NCBI GenBank assembly: GCA_002430605.1
Contig: DJBY01000035.1
Location: forward strand, 11,362 to 30,865
Source of the DNA: Opitutia bacterium UBA5964
GTDB taxonomy: Bacteria > Verrucomicrobiota > Verrucomicrobiia > Opitutales > Coraliomargaritaceae
DNA: 19,504 nucleotides
Reading direction: 5' to 3'
Shown: in pieces, positions 14,751 to 19,504 of the stretch
How positions within the stretch are numbered: position 1 is the first letter of the stretch
Layout of the letters: each line of letters opens with the position of its first letter
The notes under the pieces: model-generated
The model's input: the letters and a program-made list of their open reading frames with translations, nothing else
Told to the model about the DNA's origin: nothing
The model's database searches: none
Program-made: the position numbers and the translations under genes

Positions 14751-15650
14751 ATGAAAGCCAAGCGCATTTTCCTCTCCTCTTTCCTCGTCCTCGCATTTTA
14801 CCTGACTGGTTGCAGTGTCAAAATCGTCAATACGACGCCTGACATCGCCCCCGCCTCTCCGACTGGCAATTACACCTTAAGCGCTCACGCGCAGGTCAAG
14901 AAAAAGACCGTCGTGCCGAGCAGCCTGGAAGCCTTCGTCGTGATCGACGGCGAGCAGCGCGCAATGACAGCTGCCTCAACTGTGCAAAACCTCTTTGAAT
15001 ACGACTATCAAGCGCCGGTCGAAAAGGAGCTCACCCGCTTCTACTACGTACTCAACTTCGTCACACAAAAAGAGGACGAAGCACCCGTCTCTGCGCAGAT
15101 CATCTCCGACCTTTACCAAGTTCAGCTACCGAGTCAGATCACACTGACAATTGATAAAACACGCGCGGCTGTCGGCACTCGAGTCTCGATCAATGGCCAG
15201 GGCTTTACAAATGAGGATATCGTTTTTGTCGATCACACGCCCGCAGAAACCTTCTTCACCTCTTCCACAAAACTGCAATTCCTCGTGCCAGAGTTAAAGC
15301 CAGATTTCGGCTACAGCATTGAAGTGCGCAGCACCACACGTGCACAGACCGCAGGCTACCTGCGCATCGACCCAGCCAGCCCACTCAGCGTTTTACCAAA
15401 TCAGCTTAGTCTCAAACCTAGACAACGCCAAGCACTCGCCTTTGCACTCGATTATCCTGCCCCCTACGGAGGCCTTTATATTAATGTCACCACCGACATC
15501 CCCGGCAGCATCATCATGCCGGAGGTACTCATCCCCGAAGGTGCCCGCACAGTCAGTGCCACCATCGAAGGCGACAAAGTCGGCAGCGGTCACCTGTTCA
15601 TCAACGCAAGCGGCCTACCCGAACTTGTCATTCCGCTTACGATCCGCTAG
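14751..15650 (+). CDS. Lipoprotein with an IPT/TIG-like domain
   Basis: This is an exported lipoprotein (299 aa) of unknown function. The signal peptide ends in lipobox LTGC with Cys21 as the lipidation site, and Ser at +2 suggests no inner-membrane retention. Residues about 40-125 form a beta-rich region with KKKTVVPSSLEAFVVIDGEQ. Residues about 130-205 match the IPT/TIG immunoglobulin-like fold (ITLTIDKTRAAVGTRVSING, with the typical QGF). The C-terminal 90 residues form a further beta-rich domain resembling surface Ig-like modules. The frame is open from 14607, but the ATG at 14751 starts a normal signal peptide. The upstream neighbour hemW is divergent, and no partner gene is evident. A surface structural or ligand-binding role is possible but only inferred. 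Confidence 0.85.
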   Translation: MKAKRIFLSSFLVLAFYLTGCSVKIVNTTPDIAPASPTGNYTLSAHAQVKKKTVVPSSLEAFVVIDGEQRAMTAASTVQNLFEYDYQAPVEKELTRFYYVLNFVTQKEDEAPVSAQIISDLYQVQLPSQITLTIDKTRAAVGTRVSINGQGFTNEDIVFVDHTPAETFFTSSTKLQFLVPELKPDFGYSIEVRSTTRAQTAGYLRIDPASPLSVLPNQLSLKPRQRQALAFALDYPAPYGGLYINVTTDIPGSIIMPEVLIPEGARTVSATIEGDKVGSGHLFINASGLPELVIPLTIR

Positions 15651-15724
15651 GTAGTTCCGTGCGCGCGAGTTTACTCGAACGCTGCTAACTGGATCTAATC
15701 GCAGATTTTGCTGCAGAGACAGTG

Positions 15725-16144
15725 CTATGAGGCACACCTTTGATCGCTAGCAATCATCAAATATTCGGATGGATTCAGCTCTTGATCTAGCATTCTCATC
15801 TGAACGATGAGTTCAGAATTCGGGTGAGTCTTGCCATACATTGACAGCATGAAGGAGATGGAGGGCACTTCCTTCGTAACTATCGAAGAATCGCTTAGAT
15901 TCTGGCCATTAAGTATTTCCTCTAAATCAGCCACTTCCTCGGCCATATGACCGCGCAAAGTAATCGGGAGCCAAGTTTCTTCGAGCAGCGCTAACAATAT
16001 TTTTTGAATACGTTTTTTAAGATTTTCAACCGTCGGCACAGACACACCGAATTGCACCTGACTTGGCGCCCAAGTTACTTGTAGCGGGGCGGCGTCTGCT
16101 ATTAAGTTATTCATTGATAATGGTTTTATTTTGTTGGTTTTCAT
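15725..16144 (-). CDS. Hypothetical protein, second gene of an unknown pair
   Basis: I do not recognise this 139-aa protein. It is soluble, with no signal peptide or membrane helix. After a short basic N-terminus comes a possible beta segment (LQVTWAPSQVQFGVSV), then a helix with a basic face (TVENLKKRIQKILLALLEET) and an acidic helix (MAEEVADLEEILNG). A mixed C-terminal half follows, containing SISFMLSMYGK. Its ATG abuts the TAA of the upstream gene with no base between (TAAATG), so the two are almost certainly translated together. Start choice is supported by this junction; a second ATG (Met11) is possible. The pair lies downstream of the NarL-type regulator on the same strand, but about 260 bp separate them. 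Confidence 0.7.
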   Translation of the reverse strand: MKTNKIKPLSMNNLIADAAPLQVTWAPSQVQFGVSVPTVENLKKRIQKILLALLEETWLPITLRGHMAEEVADLEEILNGQNLSDSSIVTKEVPSISFMLSMYGKTHPNSELIVQMRMLDQELNPSEYLMIASDQRCAS

Positions 16145-16645
16145 TTAGTTGAGCAAATTAGAACTGGGGTTTATTGAGGGTAAGACGGGGTGAAGAACGC
16201 ATTCGTGCAATTGTTCGGAATGATTAATCGAAGCGCTAAAATCTAAATCACACCGTTGGCCCAAGTTCTGAAGTACCGCGACGAACTCGCTGTGGTCATA
16301 CGCGCCGTCAGGACTAACGATCAGAATCGAGTTGCTTTTGCCCCCACGGTTGAACCATTCCTCGATCAAACAGATCAATTCCATTGAGAACATTGACGCG
16401 CTTTCACTATTAAAAGACATGCTGAACAAATCAGCATCTGCTAAATCTGCTAGAGCTTGATCCCAACACTCCGTAAACTGAAGAATATCCAGACGCCACA
16501 GCCGTAAATCAAATATCAACAGTTCACCTGATTCTTCGTGCGCATGATCAAAGATTAGCTTTATTCTGCGAGCAGTATCAACCTCGTCATAGACCAAAAA
16601 TACAGTCACCACAGATACTTTCGATGCGTCATTGTTATATTTCAT
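16145..16645 (-). CDS. Hypothetical protein with an LWxxDIL motif, first gene of an unknown pair
   Basis: This is a soluble alpha/beta protein (166 aa from this start) without a characterised domain that I can name. It begins with a strand VSVVTVFLVYDE, then a helix DTARRIKLIFDHA, then FDLRLWRLDILQF. A second strand and acidic region with LADLADADLFSMS follows, then LICLIEEWFNRGG and SILIVSPDG. From memory it resembles small proteins of Verrucomicrobiota and Cyanobacteria with a similar LWkfDvL stretch and an alternating strand/helix layout; I have not verified this. The frame runs up to 16693 (a GTG) and has another ATG at 16669. I chose the ATG at 16645 because GGAG lies just before it and because a candidate promoter at 16685-16713 would start transcription near 16678. 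Confidence 0.7.
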   Translation of the reverse strand: MKYNNDASKVSVVTVFLVYDEVDTARRIKLIFDHAHEESGELLIFDLRLWRLDILQFTECWDQALADLADADLFSMSFNSESASMFSMELICLIEEWFNRGGKSNSILIVSPDGAYDHSEFVAVLQNLGQRCDLDFSASINHSEQLHECVLHPVLPSINPSSNLLN

Positions 16646-16684
16646 AGCTCCACGATTCTTCTTAATCATTTTTTTGGAGCGCAG

Positions 16685-16713
16685 ATAATACACAAATCTC
16701 TAACGCATTACAA
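16685..16713 (-). promoter_or_regulatory. Candidate sigma-70-type promoter for the 16645-15725 gene pair
   Basis: On the minus strand TTGTAA (16708-16713) is followed after 17 bp by TATTAT (16685-16690). The -10 matches the consensus at 5 of 6 positions and the -35 at 4 of 6. The predicted transcript starts near 16678, leaving a leader of about 33 nt with GGAG before the ATG at 16645. It is inferred from sequence match only. Confidence 0.4.
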
Positions 16714-16903
16714 TTAGGTTAATAGCGTTGCGTAACATGTCATTTAAACTACCCATCTAGGCAAAATACTTAGACGCAACTGAATACAAACCCCTCTACT
16801 CAGAAATACATCACATTTCTACGGTCCCAGGGCACGTACGGGTAAGGTAAGAAACGGAAAACCATCGGGCGTGTTCCAGCCTCGAAAGGAACAACAATGC
16901 GGT

Positions 16904-17587
16904 TCAAATATCGCTGTCGTTACTAACACATTTAGCCGCGTAGCAGATCAGTTCGGAAGTCGAATGAAGTTCGAGCTTGCGGCAGATGTTGTGACGATGC
17001 GCACCGACTGTCTTGGGGCTGATATTCAGTTGCTGGGCGATCTCGCCAGACGTCTTGCCATGCCCATATAATTGCAGTATCTCGAACTCGCGGTCAGTAA
17101 GTATAGCAATTGGAGACTGATGGCCACGTGCCCTTCCCGCAAGCTCATCCAGCACTTGGTTACTCACTACACGACTGAAAGCGGAACCACCCGCCAATAC
17201 TTCTTTGATCGCATTGACGACCTCAGAACCATCGGCTTTTTTCATAACATATCCGCGCGCACCGGCACGCATCGCGCGCATGGCATAGACCGACTCATTG
17301 TGCATCGAATGCATTACCACTGGCAGATCCGGATCGATCGCCTTTAAGTCTTTGAGTAATTCGAGGCCGCTGCGCCCCTCCATGCTTATATCAGACAGCA
17401 CCAAGTCGGGCTTGAGTCGAGCCACCGCCTTCAAGCCCGCCGCCGCGTTTTCCGCTTGCCCGCAGACCTTTAAATCCGGATCACGATCGATCCACTTGGA
17501 GATAGCCTCACGCATGAGGGGATGGTCATCAATCACCAGAATACGATAGGAGTGTTCGATCTCGGGAAGGTGATTTGAGTCATTCAT
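16904..17587 (-). CDS. NarL/FixJ-family response regulator
   Basis: This two-component response regulator (227 aa) has a receiver domain and a LuxR-type DNA-binding domain. Receiver residues: acidic pair Asp20-Asp21 in VIDDHPLMREA, phosphoacceptor Asp66 in LVLSDISMEG, switch Ser94, and the conserved Lys in GYVMKK (116/117). The output domain (about 161-215) has LTDREFEILQLYGHGKTSGE, then IAQQLNISPKTVGAHRHNIC, a complete helix-turn-helix. It should activate or repress transcription when phosphorylated. No histidine kinase is in the window, so it is an orphan here. The ATG at 17587 is supported by domain position. About 110 bp upstream of the start is a perfect dyad (17695-17710) that could be its operator. 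No clear terminator follows it. Confidence 0.95.
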   Translation of the reverse strand: MNDSNHLPEIEHSYRILVIDDHPLMREAISKWIDRDPDLKVCGQAENAAAGLKAVARLKPDLVLSDISMEGRSGLELLKDLKAIDPDLPVVMHSMHNESVYAMRAMRAGARGYVMKKADGSEVVNAIKEVLAGGSAFSRVVSNQVLDELAGRARGHQSPIAILTDREFEILQLYGHGKTSGEIAQQLNISPKTVGAHRHNICRKLELHSTSELICYAAKCVSNDSDI

Positions 17588-17694
17588 GATTCAGTCCAAT
17601 TAAACTATTACTGGCATGAAACCGAAACTTTATCCTTTTGCAAACGAAAACAAGCGAGTGCCACTTTACTTTCCTAAATATTGTTATCTATCTA

Positions 17695-17710
17695 TCAATC
17701 AGGTGATTGA
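17695..17710. promoter_or_regulatory. Perfect dyad upstream of the NarL-type regulator
   Basis: TCAATCA-GG-TGATTGA is a 7-bp inverted repeat with a 2-bp centre, located 108-123 bp upstream of the regulator start in a non-coding stretch. Size and symmetry fit a dimer binding site for a LuxR-type regulator, perhaps for autoregulation. The role is inferred. Confidence 0.35.
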
Positions 17711-17811
17711 CCTGCGCTCAATCCGATGCTGCTGTGATTCAGGGCTCCCTGGAAAATCTGGCCCTAGACAATTTAATAAAATAAGCCTTATCAGCTATTT
17801 TTCAGGCAGCC

Positions 17812-18648
17812 CTATTTAAACTCAGGAAAAAACGGGTTGTGCGCCTGTTCATTGGCAACAGTCGTCAGAGGCCCATGGCCTGGGCATAGGATCGTAGTCT
17901 CTGGGAGCGACAGAATCTGCTCGCGGTTGTTCTCCAGCGCTTGAGCATAGTGCTCGGGAGCACCCCCTTGAGACAGGCAAAAAATTGAATCCCCGACGAT
18001 CGCGATCGGCGCACCAAGGCCTTCGATCACATAAGTCATCCCACCCGCCGAATGCCCATTGGTCTGCCGCGCTTGCACCTCGAATCCTTCAAATTCCAAC
18101 CAATCACCATGCTCAAGCAAGTCCGCCTCACCGTATGGCTCGAGCTTAGGAGCAAACGCAATGCCACCTTCGATATGACTCAGCAACTCATCATACGCGG
18201 CAATATGATCGCGATGCACATGTGTGACCACTAGGGCCTGTAACTCTAAGCCCAGCGCTTTCACGTCGGCCAGTAATGCATCCACATTTGCCCCTGTATC
18301 AAACGCCACCGCCACCTTTGTTTGCGGACTCCACACCAAGTAACTATTCACCGTCATCGCTTCGTAACCAGCCACAGGAAAGGGTGTGTTATAGCAACGC
18401 AGCCCTTCCAGTTCAATTGGCTCAGGTTGCCACGCGCGATTTGCCATCGAAACGAGTGCGTCCGCATCTAAGGCAAGCACTGGGGCGACAGCACGTAAGC
18501 TGACCTCATCTAATTCAGCGTCTAACAATGCCACAACGGCTACCAGAGGTAGACCAGCCTGCTGCGCAAGTGCCTGCTTGCCTAGGCCCAAGCCAGTGGC
18601 AGCTTTCATCAGCACGTCTTCAAAATCGTCTTCAATACGTATTTTCAT
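17812..18648 (-). CDS. Metallo-beta-lactamase-fold hydrolase with N-terminal XRE-like helix-turn-helix
   Basis: This is a 278-aa two-domain protein. Residues about 8-70 resemble a Cro/CI-type HTH (GLGKQALAQQAGLPLVAVVA, followed by LRAVAPVLALDADALVSMA). Residues about 80-278 are a glyoxalase II-like metallo-hydrolase. Metal ligands are intact: THVHRDH at 142-148 (His143, His145, Asp147, His148), His199 in TNGHSAGG, Asp220 in GDSIF and His258 in CPGHGP. The ending TTVANEQAHNPFF is normal for this hydrolase family. The substrate may be a thioester such as S-lactoylglutathione or another small ester, but this is not shown. The helix-turn-helix could bind DNA or mediate dimerisation. The ATG at 18648 is the first in frame and sits at the start of the helix-turn-helix region. 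It is a single gene between two response-regulator genes. Confidence 0.88.
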   Translation of the reverse strand: MKIRIEDDFEDVLMKAATGLGLGKQALAQQAGLPLVAVVALLDAELDEVSLRAVAPVLALDADALVSMANRAWQPEPIELEGLRCYNTPFPVAGYEAMTVNSYLVWSPQTKVAVAFDTGANVDALLADVKALGLELQALVVTHVHRDHIAAYDELLSHIEGGIAFAPKLEPYGEADLLEHGDWLEFEGFEVQARQTNGHSAGGMTYVIEGLGAPIAIVGDSIFCLSQGGAPEHYAQALENNREQILSLPETTILCPGHGPLTTVANEQAHNPFFPEFK

Positions 18649-18705
18649 AATTTGCTAAGCAGACTTAAAAATACACGTGACCACAAGCACTGACGACCTA
18701 GCAGT

Positions 18706-18737
18706 AAAAAAAGACCCCAGCCGCTATCCTTAAGGTC
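18706..18737 (-). terminator. Intrinsic terminator of the receiver-only gene
   Basis: On the minus strand a stem GACCTT/GGGGTC (two G-T pairs, 13-nt loop) is followed directly by seven T residues. It begins 9 bp after the stop codon of the receiver gene. Confidence 0.6.
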
Positions 18738-18745
18738 GTGTACTT

Positions 18746-19225
18746 TTAGAGTAAGCCGAACAACTTCTTCCGCTTCGGCGCCTCTGGCTCGCGTGACTCC
18801 TCAGACGGAGCCTCTATCTCTTCCACCACATCAGACGGAGCCTCCGCGACTGCCACACGACAAGGCGCTTTCATCAAATGCGCATGGCGAAACTGTTCCG
18901 CTATTTTCCCATATAACAAAGGCTTACGATGGTATGTGATTTCATTCTCCTCAAGCTTACTAATATTACTATCCGTCAAACAGCCTGAAACAATCGTATA
19001 CATACAATCGGGAAATAGCGCTTTCATCTCGATCACGAATTCAACTCCCTGCCCATCTGGAAGCCGATGATCGGCCACCACCAAATGCACTAGCATCGCA
19101 GGGTTTTCCATAATCGCACGAGCATCCAAAAGATTAGAGGCAGGATAGACGGTATTGTGCTGCTCCAACTGAAGCGTACCTATCGCAAGTAACTCACGCT
19201 CGTCCTCAATAAATAGTATATTCAT
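18746..19225 (-). CDS. Receiver-only response regulator with repetitive acidic tail
   Basis: This is a 159-aa protein with a single receiver domain (residues 1-120) and no DNA-binding output. Receiver residues are complete: Glu7-Asp8, phosphoacceptor Asp52 in VVADHRLPDGQG, Ser80 in TIVSGCLTD, and Lys101-Pro102 in HRKPLL. The tail (about 128-159) is made of ten-residue units beginning EAPS/EAPS/EAPK and ends in a basic-hydrophobic KRKKLFGLL. Such proteins usually act by protein contact, as CheY-like relays. No kinase is nearby. The ATG at 19225 lies in a small hairpin and overlaps a two-codon ORF, which may limit translation. It is followed by an intrinsic terminator and so forms its own transcription unit. 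Confidence 0.88.
   Translation of the reverse strand: MNILFIEDERELLAIGTLQLEQHNTVYPASNLLDARAIMENPAMLVHLVVADHRLPDGQGVEFVIEMKALFPDCMYTIVSGCLTDSNISKLEENEITYHRKPLLYGKIAEQFRHAHLMKAPCRVAVAEAPSDVVEEIEAPSEESREPEAPKRKKLFGLL
18801..18844 (-). repeat. In-gene direct repeat (30-bp period) in the receiver tail
   Basis: TCAGACGGAGCCTC occurs at 18801-18814 and again at 18831-18844 (plus-strand reading), identical over 14 bp at a period of 30 bp, or ten codons. It encodes the repeated start of the EAPS units in the protein tail. Confidence 0.8.
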
Positions 19226-19240
19226 AGCATGCTTATGCTA
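19225..19240 (-). promoter_or_regulatory. Hairpin and mini-ORF at the start of the receiver-only gene
   Basis: On the minus strand TAGCAT-AAGC-ATGCTA forms a perfect 6-bp stem whose last base is the A of the start codon. The same bases hold ATG-CTA-TGA, a two-codon ORF whose stop overlaps the real ATG. No ribosome-binding sequence is seen. A role in translation is inferred. Confidence 0.35.
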
Positions 19241-19321
19241 ATTAATTTAATTAATTACAAGATATAATTAGTTAATAGCGATCCAATGACTATTCTCTAG
19301 ATTAAATTCCCAATCCAGAGC

Positions 19322-19349
19322 TTGCATTCCGAAAAATCACCGCCATAAA
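19322..19349 (+). promoter_or_regulatory. Weak candidate promoter of the tRNA-Leu gene
   Basis: TTGCAT (19322-19327) and CATAAA (19344-19349) are separated by 16 bp and lie about 20 bp before the tRNA. Both hexamers are imperfect, so this is only the best available candidate in the AT-rich upstream stretch. Confidence 0.25.
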
Positions 19350-19368
19350 AGGCCAATTATTTGAATGA

Positions 19369-19450
<82 letters not shown>

Positions 19451-19459
19451 TTCTTTAAA

Positions 19460-19484
19460 GCCTCGTTTTCCGACGGGGCTTTTT
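19460..19484 (+). terminator. Intrinsic terminator after tRNA-Leu
   Basis: The stem GCCTCGT/ACGGGGC (7 bp, one G-T pair) with loop TTTCCG is followed by TTTTT, ten bases downstream of the tRNA. It is a typical Rho-independent terminator. Confidence 0.8.
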
Positions 19485-19504
19485 GGTGCCTATTCATCCG
19501 CAAT

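Noticed and set aside
16820..16903. GC-rich stretch with GGGCACG and CGAAAGG elements, considered as a cyclic-di-GMP or similar riboswitch.
   Set aside because: The conserved core bases and paired helices of the known classes could not be matched.
16871..17071. Plus-strand open frame of 66 codons beginning after GGAAC sequences.
   Set aside because: Most of it lies antisense within the NarL-type regulator, whose motifs are complete.
17648..17663. TGGCAC followed by TTGT on the minus strand upstream of the NarL-type regulator, resembling a sigma-54 promoter, tempting because rpoN is in the window.
   Set aside because: The spacing between the GG and the downstream element is wrong, and the GC of the -12 element is missing, so it does not meet the GG-N10-GC rule.
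17683..17700. TATC/AATC tetranucleotide run, considered as a possible phase-variable repeat.
   Set aside because: There are only three perfect units plus one variant, too few to expect slippage; it partly overlaps the palindrome.

Overview
The window (19,504 bp, roughly half GC) looks like chromosomal DNA of a Verrucomicrobiota bacterium, most likely the Opitutia/Puniceicoccales group (Coraliomargarita-like). This is inferred from three things: a lexA gene whose leader carries a site close to the verrucomicrobial LexA consensus TGTTC-N4-GAACA, many starts with no clear Shine-Dalgarno sequence, and the type of small regulatory and hypothetical proteins present. The taxonomic call comes from pattern recognition and was not searched. 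I see no phage genes, insertion sequence, CRISPR array or rRNA.

Layout. (1) 1-4590, minus strand: an oligopeptide/dipeptide ABC importer operon in the order binding lipoprotein, permease B, permease C, ATPase. The ATPase runs off the left edge. The first three genes are translationally coupled (a 4-nt ATGA overlap, then a 1-nt gap). (2) 4684-5364: lexA, divergent from the importer, with its operator lying on its own promoter. (3) 5365-5680: about 316 bp with no convincing gene. (4) 5681-8885: a family 2 glycosyltransferase of the dolichyl-phosphate-glucose synthase type, divergent from an Agl23-like membrane glycosyltransferase that overlaps an ApbE-like flavin transferase gene by 4 nt. (5) 9011-10931: a COG2509-type FAD dehydrogenase convergent with an IscA/ErpA-type Fe-S carrier. 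(6) 10987-13537: a soluble Hanks-type Ser/Thr kinase, then rpoN (sigma-54) 22 bp downstream. (7) 13545-15650: a HemW-like radical SAM protein divergent from a TIG-domain lipoprotein. (8) 15725-19225, all minus strand: two abutting genes of unknown function, a NarL-type response regulator, a metallo-beta-lactamase-fold hydrolase with an N-terminal XRE-like helix-turn-helix, and a receiver-only protein with a repetitive acidic tail. (9) 19369-19484: tRNA-Leu(CAA) and its terminator.

How the genes may work together. The importer is a self-contained peptide uptake system. The glycosyltransferase and the Agl23-like protein plausibly form a lipid-linked sugar donor and acceptor pair acting at the membrane. 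The right-hand third is dense in signalling: a kinase next to sigma-54, an orphan NarL-type regulator, a receiver-only protein and a helix-turn-helix/hydrolase fusion, with no histidine kinase in view. No single locus here is a clearly new defence or biosynthetic system. The least explained parts are the unknown gene pair at 15725-16645, the helix-turn-helix/hydrolase fusion, the kinase-rpoN pair and the non-coding stretch after lexA.
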